From assembly GCA_964507045.1 (NCBI GenBank), contig CAZDOO010000020.1, positions 4,143-68,142 of the forward strand: DNA of 64,000 nt, given 5' to 3'. The stretch comes from UBA8199 sp964507045 (GTDB taxonomy: Bacteria; Verrucomicrobiota; Verrucomicrobiia; Limisphaerales; UBA8199). A program made the translations under genes and the position numbers. The notes beneath the pieces are model-generated. The model was not told the origin of the DNA. It saw nothing but the letters and a program-made list of their open reading frames with translations, and ran no database searches. Positions 17,613 to 24,899 of the stretch are shown in pieces (positions within the stretch are counted from its first letter, which is position 1; the number at the start of each line of letters is the position of its first letter).

Positions 17613-19451
17613 TTAGGGAAGGAGGGAGCCCGGCTGAACCCACACCCAGTCCCCTTCGTTTAGACGCGGAAAGCCGGCTTGAGCACCGCGCCAATCCTGG
17701 TCGGGCGACCCCGGCTTGCCCTGGTCGTCCACGCGGTTCAGGCCGATGGAATAGAGGGCAAAGCCGCCGCCGGCTTCCCGGTGATACCTTAGCTTTGCGC
17801 CGTTCGGGTCGAGCAAGTCGGCCGGGACCTGCTTGAGCCAGGCGGGGACGAGTGCTTCCAGCGTGTCCGGGTATTGGCCCTGAGTGAGGCGGTGGCGTTC
17901 CAGCGCGCAAGCGACCGAGGCTTCTTGGCAGGCGGTTTGGAGGAAAAGGGCGCGGGTGGCACTGTCACCGAACAACTGCCAAAGGTGTGGGGCTACAAAG
18001 ATCAATAGGAACGGATCCGTCGCGCGGCGCATTTCGGCCTCCCACTGACGTTCGTTGGCCGGGTCCAGGGCCTTGAACACATCTGTGCGCCGCTCATAGA
18101 ACCGGTAAATCCACACTTTGTCCTGGTAAAGCCAGCCAACGGGGTAAGCAACACGAAGAAGCCAAAACAAGTAACGCTCCTCTTCCTGGGCAGGACTGTG
18201 ACGATCTCCCCAAGCCGATGGGCGGCCATCGAGGCGGGCCTGCAACTGGTCCACAAGGTTCATAAACATCAAAGTCTCGCCGCGCACCGCCAACCGGAAC
18301 TCCCCCAGCAGGTCTTCGTCGGCAAGCCGCTGCTGGAGAGTAACAAGCTGGGCCTCGTTCCAGCGGTGGTGGACGAGGCCTTCCCAGACCGGCTGCAGGC
18401 ACGACATCAGCATCCTGGCTCGATAGTGGTGGATCTTCTCATACGGCTCTCGCCGCAGGGAATCGGCCACACGTAGCGCCAACAGCGTGTCCTGCAAGGC
18501 AGCCTCACTTCGATTCTGGGCCAGCTCGGCTACCGCGCGAAGGCAAAGCACCTGCACGGCGGCTTGGAAGTTCGCCGAGGGAAAGAAATGGGGCGGTTCC
18601 GTGGCAAACCAACCTTCGTCATAGGCGACTGGGTAGCGCACCTTGGGGCGTTGGTTGGCGGCGCGCAACACCGTCAGGGCTGAGTCATTGCGACTGAGGG
18701 CCAACAGCACGTCCGCGGCAGGCGTTTGCGGCTTGGCTGCAACCGGGAACTGGTGTCGGGGGTCACGCACTATGGGAGGCGCCGGGACGTACCCCCGTGG
18801 GATCTTGGCTAGCTCTGCCCTCTCGCCATTGGTTGCGCTGCCATCGGTTCGGGGATATTGGCGAAAGAACTTCTGCCAAGCAGTCAGGTCAGTGGCTTGC
18901 TGCAGCACCCAGTTGCCCGTTGCGGGGCAGTTCCGACGCCCCGCGCCGTAGTAGAACGAAAGGTTTACCGCATTGTCATACGACATAGTCTGAGTCTTCC
19001 CAGGCTCCCATTCGGCGTAGTCGAACAGCCGGGACATTTCGGGCGCCAGTGCGAAGTTATCCTCGTCCGGTACTGGGGGCGGAATCACAGAAGACAGTGC
19101 CAGCGATTCGCCCCGCGTCGCCGCTTTCCGTTGCAGGGCGGCCCAAGCCCGTTTCCCGCGCCAGCCCTCCTCGGCGTAAAACAGCACGATGACCGAGATG
19201 ACTCCAGCAACCAGCCAGGCGTAAAAGCGCAAGGCGCGCCGGCTGAAGAACCAGCGAAAGCCCTGCCGCCACGCCGCAATAGACAGCACCAGCAGCAAGC
19301 CGATGGCAAAAGCGGCCAGGATGAAACCAATCTGCAGATTGTTCCACCTCGACCAGGCTACAATCAAGACGATCCCCGTGAGGAGGATGGCGTCGAGCAC
19401 ACCGATAACCCAACGCTCAAGAACTGAGGAGGAGGCATTCACGTCTTTCAT
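17613..19451 (-). CDS. Hypothetical membrane protein of an ECF sigma operon
   Basis: A 612-residue protein with three N-terminal membrane helices (residues about 13-31, 40-60 and 75-95; for example VLDAILLTGIVLIVAW and AWLVAGVISVIVLFYAEEGW). A long soluble part follows, presumably periplasmic. Near the C-terminus is ALERHRLTQGQYPDTLEALV, then DLLDPNGAKLRYHREAGGGF and ALYSIGLN-VDDQGKPG. This pattern is common in uncharacterised planctomycete and verrucomicrobial proteins and resembles a pseudopilin C-terminal fold. Its ATG overlaps the anti-sigma stop (ATGA), so it is translated as third gene of a sigma/anti-sigma operon and may be its signal-sensing or effector part. Confidence 0.75.
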   Translation of the reverse strand: MKDVNASSSVLERWVIGVLDAILLTGIVLIVAWSRWNNLQIGFILAAFAIGLLLVLSIAAWRQGFRWFFSRRALRFYAWLVAGVISVIVLFYAEEGWRGKRAWAALQRKAATRGESLALSSVIPPPVPDEDNFALAPEMSRLFDYAEWEPGKTQTMSYDNAVNLSFYYGAGRRNCPATGNWVLQQATDLTAWQKFFRQYPRTDGSATNGERAELAKIPRGYVPAPPIVRDPRHQFPVAAKPQTPAADVLLALSRNDSALTVLRAANQRPKVRYPVAYDEGWFATEPPHFFPSANFQAAVQVLCLRAVAELAQNRSEAALQDTLLALRVADSLRREPYEKIHHYRARMLMSCLQPVWEGLVHHRWNEAQLVTLQQRLADEDLLGEFRLAVRGETLMFMNLVDQLQARLDGRPSAWGDRHSPAQEEERYLFWLLRVAYPVGWLYQDKVWIYRFYERRTDVFKALDPANERQWEAEMRRATDPFLLIFVAPHLWQLFGDSATRALFLQTACQEASVACALERHRLTQGQYPDTLEALVPAWLKQVPADLLDPNGAKLRYHREAGGGFALYSIGLNRVDDQGKPGSPDQDWRGAQAGFPRLNEGDWVWVQPGSLLP

Positions 19452-20083
19452 ACGACCGGGGGCATAGCGCGGGAGGGGGGTGAGTTAAGGGCTAAAGAAG
19501 TCAAATGAGTAAAACGGGGCGCGCGAGCTGTCGGCTCGTTCGGACGCCCCTCACTCCGGGGGCGCGCCGAGTGCGGCTTGGGCGATGTGGCTGGTGCGGC
19601 GATTGGCTGCCCAAGCTCTCCCGCCAGGAGTTGCTCCGGAGATTTCAGTGCCCGGTAGATCTCGATTGGCGAGCGGGCGGCGGTTATCTGGGTTGTGGGG
19701 GAAACCTCCGGCGCGCTGAGTCGGAACAGGAGCGCCAGAATCCATATGGAGGCCACGGCCAGAGCCGGGCGAAGATTGCGCAGCAGCAACTCGCGCCACC
19801 AGGCTAGTAGGTCCGCGGTAGTCTCTCCCAAGCCGGCGGGCCGGGCCGCGTCTTCCACCGCCCGGGTCCAGCGGGCCCGGAAGCCGGGGCTCGGGTCCAC
19901 CGGCCGGGCCGCCAGCCAGCGCAAGCCGGCCGCGGCGGCGCGCAGTTCCTGCACGTAACGCCGGCAGTCTCCGCACGTGGCCAAGTGACTCTGGAGTTGG
20001 GCGGGCTGATCGCCCGCCGCCCCTTCACCGACCCAAGCGCGGATCGCCTCGCGCCAACGACTGCAATCTCGAACGGTCTTCAT
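19448..20083 (-). CDS. Zinc-finger anti-sigma factor, membrane bound
   Basis: A 211-residue anti-sigma factor. The N-terminal zinc-binding anti-sigma motif is seen as HLATCGDCRRYVQELRAAA (H-x3-C-x2-C), followed by a helical region, one membrane helix (LRPALAVASIWILALLF, about residues 104-120) and a Pro/Arg/Ala-rich periplasmic tail. The last roughly 25 residues (APRFTHLTSLALNSPPSR) are encoded by a short-repeat stretch (19479-19518) of the AACTCA/TTGAGT type found elsewhere here, so the tail is probably not conserved. It follows the sigma gene by 58 bp and overlaps the 612-residue membrane protein gene by four bases. Confidence 0.85.
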   Translation of the reverse strand: MKTVRDCSRWREAIRAWVGEGAAGDQPAQLQSHLATCGDCRRYVQELRAAAAGLRWLAARPVDPSPGFRARWTRAVEDAARPAGLGETTADLLAWWRELLLRNLRPALAVASIWILALLFRLSAPEVSPTTQITAARSPIEIYRALKSPEQLLAGELGQPIAAPATSPKPHSARPRSEGRPNEPTARAPRFTHLTSLALNSPPSRAMPPVV

Positions 20084-20088
20084 TGCCT

Positions 20089-20142
20089 TCGCCCTTCGGT
20101 GTTCGGCCTTCCTTCGGTTTTCGGCTTTCGGACTTCGGATTT
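20089..20142 (-). repeat. TTCGG-type short repeat between sigma and anti-sigma genes
   Basis: Degenerate TTCGG/TTTTCGGC words repeat every 7-10 bp (CTTCGCCCTTCGGTGTTCGG and onward). It fills nearly the whole gap between the ECF sigma stop and the anti-sigma start. It is the reverse-complement class of the CCGAA repeats at 11186-11222 and 61308-61356. Confidence 0.55.
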
Positions 20143-20771
20143 CACACTCCTGTATCCCCTCGCAGCTCGGAAAGGTTCAGCCCCTGCTGCGTTTCCCGCA
20201 GTTTCTCCAGCGCGTAGTACAGGCGCGATTTCACCGTGCCGACTGAGCACCCAAGCACAGCGGCGATTTCGGGGAGGGATGCACCTTCGAAGAACCGTAG
20301 CAGGATGACTTGCTGATGCTTCTCCGGCAGGGAGGCGACCGCTTCCCGCAATCTGCCTGCCGCCTCCCGGCGCATCGTTTCCTCAGCGGGCGAGGGCCCG
20401 GTGGCGGGTAGGTTCTCCTGAGCCTGGCGCCGTTCATCAACCTCGGCCGAAGGCAGCGCGGCCAGCGGTATTGGGCGAGAGCGGGCGCGGCGCAGGGCCT
20501 TTTGGTGCCGATGCAGGAGGATGGAGAAGAGCCAGGTGCTGAACCGGCAGGTGCCGTGGTAGCGGCCGAGGCTGCGCCAAGCCTCAACGAGCGTTTCGCA
20601 TACAAGATCCTCGGCTGCGTTCTGATCACGCGTCAGACCGCATGCCTGCCGGAGCAGGCGGGCCTCGTGCTCCGCGGCCAACCGGCAGAACGCCGCCGAC
20701 TCCCCCGCTCGTGCCCGAGTCAGGAGATCGGCAGTGCCTGTGATTTCCGGGCGGTCGGCCGTAATGACCAT
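20142..20771 (-). CDS. RNA polymerase ECF sigma factor
   Basis: A 209-residue ECF sigma factor. Region 2 is FCRLAAEHEARLLRQACGLT through AAEDLVCETLVEAWRSL and CRFSTWLFSILLHRHQKAL. Region 4 is LPEKHQQVILLRFFEGASLP then EIAAVLGCSVGTVKSRLYYA. The partner anti-sigma gene is directly downstream. This is the second of three sigma modules in 11 kb and is distinct in sequence from the other two. Confidence 0.93.
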   Translation of the reverse strand: MVITADRPEITGTADLLTRARAGESAAFCRLAAEHEARLLRQACGLTRDQNAAEDLVCETLVEAWRSLGRYHGTCRFSTWLFSILLHRHQKALRRARSRPIPLAALPSAEVDERRQAQENLPATGPSPAEETMRREAAGRLREAVASLPEKHQQVILLRFFEGASLPEIAAVLGCSVGTVKSRLYYALEKLRETQQGLNLSELRGDTGV

Positions 20772-20804
20772 CTATCTATCAATCCCGCCCGGGGGTGGAA
20801 AGGT

Positions 20805-21773
20805 TCAAAGTCCGGCTATGGTCTTGGCGACCGCGTCAGCGTTGCTCTGCGGCTCAAGGTTGATCCAGGTCAACCGAAGCTGCCGGCGGAACCAGGTCAT
20901 CTGCCGCTTCGCAAACTGGCTGGTGCGGATCTTGACCAACTCAATCGTCTGGGGCAGCGAACGCTCTCCGCGCAAGTGCTCAGCAATTTGCCGGTACCCC
21001 AGGGCCTGCATGGCGGTCCGGTTCCCCGCCAGGCCCCGCTGCGGAAGTTGTTCCGTCTCGGCCACCCAGCCCTGGCGGAACATGGCATCCACTCGGGCCC
21101 CGATGCGCTCGTGCAAGTCCGCCATCGAGCGCGCGAGGCCGATACACTTGGCGCAATGCGTGGTGCGTGGTGCGCAAGCCCAGTTCGCGCGCTGGGCGGA
21201 GAAGGGCTTGCCCGTCAGGCGAATGACTTCGACGGCGCGAATGACCCGGCGCGGGTTCTGGCGGTCAATGCGCTCGTAGGTTAACGGGTCACGCTCCGCC
21301 AGTTCGCGCAACAGCTCCGGCAAGGGCGTGACTTCCAGCACCGCTCGCAAGGCGGCGTCCGTCGGCGGTGCGTGGCCCAACCCCTCCAGGAACGCCTTGA
21401 AGTAGAGCCCGGTGCCACCGCACAGGATCGGCACCCGGCCGCGGCGCTGAATATCGGCAACCGCCTGGCGCGCAAGGGTAACGAATTGGGCGGCGTCGAA
21501 CGGCTCGGTCACTTCCACCACGTCAATCAGGTGATGAGGCACGCGGGCCCGGTCGGCAGGCAAGGGTTTGGCCGTGCCGATGTCCATGCCGCGATACACC
21601 TGCATCGAATCAACCGAGACTATTTCCCCGCCGATCTGTTCCGCCAAGCGGAGGGCAACGGCGGACTTGCCAACGGCGGTTGGCCCGGCAAGCACGAGCA
21701 CGGACACTCCTCGGCGCGTTCCGCCTCCATTTTCGGCTTGGCTGGCTGGGGGCATGCCCGGGCAGTCCTCCAT
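20805..21773 (-). CDS. miaA: tRNA dimethylallyltransferase MiaA
   Basis: A 322-residue enzyme that adds a dimethylallyl group to A37 of tRNAs reading U-starting codons. It shows the P-loop GPTAVGKS, SVDSMQVYRGMDIGTAKP, the PHHLIDVVE segment, and the GGTGLYFKAFLEGLG motif. Within the protein, between NWACAPRTTHH and AKCIGLARSMADLHERI, the APRTTHH residues are encoded by a GTGCGTGG-type tandem (21151-21178), a short in-frame insertion in an otherwise standard protein. The start at 21773 lies four bases after the lgt stop, so the two are likely co-transcribed. Confidence 0.95.
   Translation of the reverse strand: MEDCPGMPPASQAENGGGTRRGVSVLVLAGPTAVGKSAVALRLAEQIGGEIVSVDSMQVYRGMDIGTAKPLPADRARVPHHLIDVVEVTEPFDAAQFVTLARQAVADIQRRGRVPILCGGTGLYFKAFLEGLGHAPPTDAALRAVLEVTPLPELLRELAERDPLTYERIDRQNPRRVIRAVEVIRLTGKPFSAQRANWACAPRTTHCAKCIGLARSMADLHERIGARVDAMFRQGWVAETEQLPQRGLAGNRTAMQALGYRQIAEHLRGERSLPQTIELVKIRTSQFAKRQMTWFRRQLRLTWINLEPQSNADAVAKTIAGL
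21151..21178 (-). repeat. GTGCGTGG-type in-frame repeat in miaA
   Basis: The plus strand reads GCGTGGTGCGTGGTGCG, giving APRTTHHA in MiaA. The same word family occurs in mutY (60706-60735) and in the TPR gene (53905-53949), always kept in frame. Confidence 0.65.
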
Positions 21774-21776
21774 CCT

Positions 21777-22559
21777 CTATCCTTGCTTCGCGGCGGAGCG
21801 CCGCTGCACCCACAGCAGCGCCAAGCCCGCCGCCAGGATCAGGATGCTCACCAGGTGCGCGGGCGTGGCCCAGCCGCCGAAGTAATGCTGGTGTTGGGGA
21901 TAATCGCCGCGGAACAGCTCCACCAATGAGCGCAGCACCGCATAGCTCACCAGGTAAACGCCGAACACCTGCCCATCGAACTTCTTGCGCCGAAACAGGC
22001 AGGCTAACGCGACATACAGGCCCAGGTTCAGCAGCGAATCATAGATTTCGGTCGGATGCACCGGATCGGTTGGCGGGTTCAGGGGGTTGCCCGCCGGGAA
22101 TTGAATGGCCCAGGGCAAGTCGCAGGCGCGCCCGTAACAGCAGCCGTTGAGCAGGCAGCCGATGCGTCCAAAGACGTAACCCAAGGCAACACTGGGCGCA
22201 AGAATGTCGGCCACCTGCCACAGCGGCAGCTTCTTCAAACGGGTATAAAGAATGCAAGCCAGCGATGCGCCAATCAGCCCGCCGTAATAGACCAGCCCGC
22301 CGTGCCAAACGGCGAAGATCTCCCCGACCGGCTGGCCGGCAAAGGATTCACGCCAATACGAAACAACGTACAGCGTCCGCGCCCCCACGATCGTGCCGAT
22401 AATCAGCCAGGGTCCAAGATCGAGTATCTTCTCGGCGGCGATGCCCGCGCGCAGAGCCCGCCGGCTGGCGGTCCACAGACCGGCCAGAAAGCCCAACGCC
22501 ACCATCACCCCGTACCAGTGGATGGAGAACGCGCCCCATTCAAACGCAATCGGATGCAT
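21777..22559 (-). CDS. lgt: Prolipoprotein diacylglyceryl transferase
   Basis: A 260-residue integral membrane enzyme that transfers diacylglycerol to the lipobox Cys of prolipoproteins, the first step of lipoprotein maturation. It begins MHPIAFEWGAFSIHWYGVMV, has seven or so membrane helices, and shows WHGGLVYYGGLIGA, the signature GRIGCLLNGCCYGRACDLPW (N-to-C differences from the usual GRIGNFINGE), HPTEIYDSLLN, and the helix before SLVELFRGD. The ATG at 22559 is chosen over far-upstream codons because it starts at the family's N-terminus. lnt is also in this window; lsp is not. Confidence 0.95.
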   Translation of the reverse strand: MHPIAFEWGAFSIHWYGVMVALGFLAGLWTASRRALRAGIAAEKILDLGPWLIIGTIVGARTLYVVSYWRESFAGQPVGEIFAVWHGGLVYYGGLIGASLACILYTRLKKLPLWQVADILAPSVALGYVFGRIGCLLNGCCYGRACDLPWAIQFPAGNPLNPPTDPVHPTEIYDSLLNLGLYVALACLFRRKKFDGQVFGVYLVSYAVLRSLVELFRGDYPQHQHYFGGWATPAHLVSILILAAGLALLWVQRRSAAKQG

Positions 22560-22627
22560 CAACCAGAGCTTAGGCTTGCGCGGCTCAACTGGAAAACGAA
22601 ATCGCGCCCAGCCATTCGCCCCACAGA

Positions 22628-23656
22628 TCAGTTCCCATTCGTTGCCATGGCCGGCGGGCGTCGGGGCGGGTCTGTTACCGGCGGTGGCAAGGGCGGCAAG
22701 TCCGGCGGCAGGGGCGGGGGCAGGTTCCGGACCAGGTCGCGCCAGGTTTGCCGTTCGCCAGGTGACATCGCCTTCCAGCGCTCCGCGTTCTTCAGAAACT
22801 GGTGCCGCTCCTCCAGGGTCAGGCTGGCGAACTTCGCGAACGAGCGTATGCACGCGGCCCGTTGTTCCAGCGGCAAGTCGCCAAAGGCCTGCAGCGTCTT
22901 TTCGATCTGCCGCCGCTCCGGCCCGGAGAGTGTCTTGAGCGCCTTCTCCTTTTCCTGGGCGGTAAGCTCGAAGAACTGGTTGAACCGCCCGAGCATCCTC
23001 TGGCGCTGGTCGGCGGACATCGCCTCCCAGCGCGCAATGCCCTTTTCGAGCAGGACACGACGGGCCGGTGATATACTCTTGAGCATCTCCCGCCGCTGCT
23101 CATCGGTGCGCCCTTCGATTTCGGCCAGGTAGCGCAGGGTGGCTTGGTTGTCCATGAGCTCCTGCCGCATCGCCGGCGACAGCTTGTCCCATTCGCGCAA
23201 GCGCTCTTCCACCAGGCTGCGCTGCCGGGAGGGTATTTCGGCCAGCCGGGCGGCGCGATTGGTCGCCGGAGCAGTCATCAGCGGCAACAAATACCAGTGC
23301 AGTTCGGTCACCTGCAGGCGCAGCTCGCGCTCGTCGGGGTTGAGTGATTGATACTCGCGCACCTTGGCCAGAATCTGCGCGCAACTTTCCGGCGAACGAT
23401 TGGTCAGCGCCTGCCGGCGCTCCGCGGCGTTCATTGCCAGCAGCTCGCGAAAGAAACTGACCGGCGATCTGGTCGGCGGCGTGGGAGGCAGCAGCTCCGG
23501 CGACGGCGGTTCGGGCGCGAGCCTGCGCGCCGGGCTGGAGGTGGGGTGGGGCAAAGCCGGGGCATCGGCAGCCGAAGTCAGTGTTGCATCCCACCCGAGC
23601 ACGGTAGCGCACAGCAATGCCGCCGCGCCAAAACCTTTGCGCCCGGGCCAGGTCAT
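22628..23656 (-). CDS. Secreted DUF3106-like protein
   Basis: A 342-residue exported protein with signal peptide GFGAAALLCATVLGWDATLT. After a Pro-rich linker it consists of helical repeats with phrases such as LSPAMRQELMDNQATLRYL, MSADQRQRMLGRFNQFFELT, LTLEERHQFLKNAERWKAMS and PGERQTWRDLVRN, which match the DUF3106 pattern of repeated L-(S/T)--(E/Q)R segments. The C-terminus is a short polyproline tail. Its ATG (23656) overlaps the stop of the anti-sigma-like gene by four bases (ATGA). As the third gene after a sigma/anti-sigma pair it is plausibly a periplasmic partner in that signalling module. Confidence 0.8.
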   Translation of the reverse strand: MTWPGRKGFGAAALLCATVLGWDATLTSAADAPALPHPTSSPARRLAPEPPSPELLPPTPPTRSPVSFFRELLAMNAAERRQALTNRSPESCAQILAKVREYQSLNPDERELRLQVTELHWYLLPLMTAPATNRAARLAEIPSRQRSLVEERLREWDKLSPAMRQELMDNQATLRYLAEIEGRTDEQRREMLKSISPARRVLLEKGIARWEAMSADQRQRMLGRFNQFFELTAQEKEKALKTLSGPERRQIEKTLQAFGDLPLEQRAACIRSFAKFASLTLEERHQFLKNAERWKAMSPGERQTWRDLVRNLPPPLPPDLPPLPPPVTDPPRRPPAMATNGN

Positions 23657-24141
23657 TTGAGCAGGGCGAGCAACTGCTCGTCCGCGGTGGTAGCGGGATT
23701 TGACGCGCGAATAGCATCGAAGTCCTGCAGGATGTCCGGGCCGGGCAACGAGGATACGTTTGCAACGGTGGCCACGCTCTCCACCAGCTTCTTGCGCTCG
23801 GCGTTCTGAATCAGGAGATATGAAACCAAACCCGCCATCGCCACGCTGGACGCAAAGGCCGCTTTGGGCAGCCAGCGCATCCGCAGCCATCCCATCGCCC
23901 GGCGGGACTTCACCGCCGGTCCACGCTCGACGGCCTGCAATACCCGCGCGGTGAAATTGCTGGACACGGGCGCGTCCGGCAAGCAGTCCAAAGCCGCCTG
24001 CAGCCCGGCCTCCGCCTCCCAGTCAGCCCGCGCCTCGGGATGCGCTTTCAGCCAGGCCCGCAACTCGGCTTCCTCGGCGCCGGTCAGGTTCCGCCGCCAC
24101 TTCAGCTCGCGCAGTCGGTTATAGATTGGGTCGCTGTTCAT
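23653..24141 (-). CDS. Anti-sigma factor-like membrane protein
   Basis: A 162-residue protein with a helical cytoplasmic N-terminus (DPIYNRLRELKWRRNLTGAE, then EAELRAWLKAHPEARADWE), which is the layout of zinc-free anti-sigma domains. One membrane helix follows (AFASSVAMAGLVSYLLIQNA, residues about 94-113), then a short periplasmic tail. It starts 47 bp after the sigma gene stop and is translationally coupled to the DUF3106-like gene. Confidence 0.8.
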   Translation of the reverse strand: MNSDPIYNRLRELKWRRNLTGAEEAELRAWLKAHPEARADWEAEAGLQAALDCLPDAPVSSNFTARVLQAVERGPAVKSRRAMGWLRMRWLPKAAFASSVAMAGLVSYLLIQNAERKKLVESVATVANVSSLPGPDILQDFDAIRASNPATTADEQLLALLK

Positions 24142-24188
24142 ACGATACTGCTATGCATAGTAAAACCGTCTCGGCATCAAAGTTGCAT

Positions 24189-24797
24189 TCATTTCGACTC
24201 GCGCCACGCGCCGCTTTGCAGATAGGGCTTGAGCTGCTGCTTGAGCGTTTCCCGGCCGCGATGGATCAGTGATTTCGTGGCGGAGACCGAGCACCCGAGC
24301 ACGCGGGCAATGTCTTCGTAACTCAGGTCTTCCTGGCGGCAGAGCAGGATGGCGAGACGCTGGTTCTCCGGCAGCCCGGCCAGGGCCTGTTGAATCTTCT
24401 CCTCCAGTTCCCCTTGCAGCAAGCGCTCGGGCGGCGAGGTGGTCTGCTTGTCCTCAAACTGCGGCGCCGGCTCGTCTTCCTGCTCGGGATGCCGCGCTTC
24501 GATCGAGTCGGTTGGATGCCGGGAGCGGCGGCGGATTTCGTTCAGACACAGATTCCGCGCGATGGTGAACAGCCAGGTCGAAAACTTGGAGGAGACTCGA
24601 TAGCGGTGCGCTGACTTGAACACCTGCACAAACACGGCCTGGGCGAGGTCCTCGGCTTCGGTGGCGTCGCGCAGCATCCGGTAGGCTAAGTTCATCACCG
24701 GCTGCTTATACTTGTCCACCAGCTCGGCAAATGCCCCGGTATCGCCCTGCTTTACGCGCAACATCAGGGCGGCATCGGGATCAGGGGCGGCGGACAT
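24189..24797 (-). CDS. RNA polymerase ECF sigma factor (RpoE-like)
   Basis: A 202-residue ECF sigma factor, the most RpoE-like of the three. Region 2 is FAELVDKYKQPVMNLAYRML, ATEAEDLAQAVFVQVFKSAH and SSKFSTWLFTIARNLCLNEI. Region 4 is LPENQRLAILLCRQEDLSYE then DIARVLGCSVSATKSLIHRG. The ATG at 24797 (MSAAPDPDAALMLRVKQGDT) is the natural start. The frame stays open far upstream, but that is antisense to glnD and is not protein. It is divergent from glnD with about 100 bp between starts. Confidence 0.95.
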   Translation of the reverse strand: MSAAPDPDAALMLRVKQGDTGAFAELVDKYKQPVMNLAYRMLRDATEAEDLAQAVFVQVFKSAHRYRVSSKFSTWLFTIARNLCLNEIRRRSRHPTDSIEARHPEQEDEPAPQFEDKQTTSPPERLLQGELEEKIQQALAGLPENQRLAILLCRQEDLSYEDIARVLGCSVSATKSLIHRGRETLKQQLKPYLQSGAWRESK

Positions 24798-24899
24798 ATT
24801 CCCCACTTTAACAAACACCGCCGGGGCCACAAGGTTTCGCCCGCGCTGGTTCGTCGTGCGCTTGCCTTGAGGTGCTTTTGCTTCCACAGTGATTCCCGA

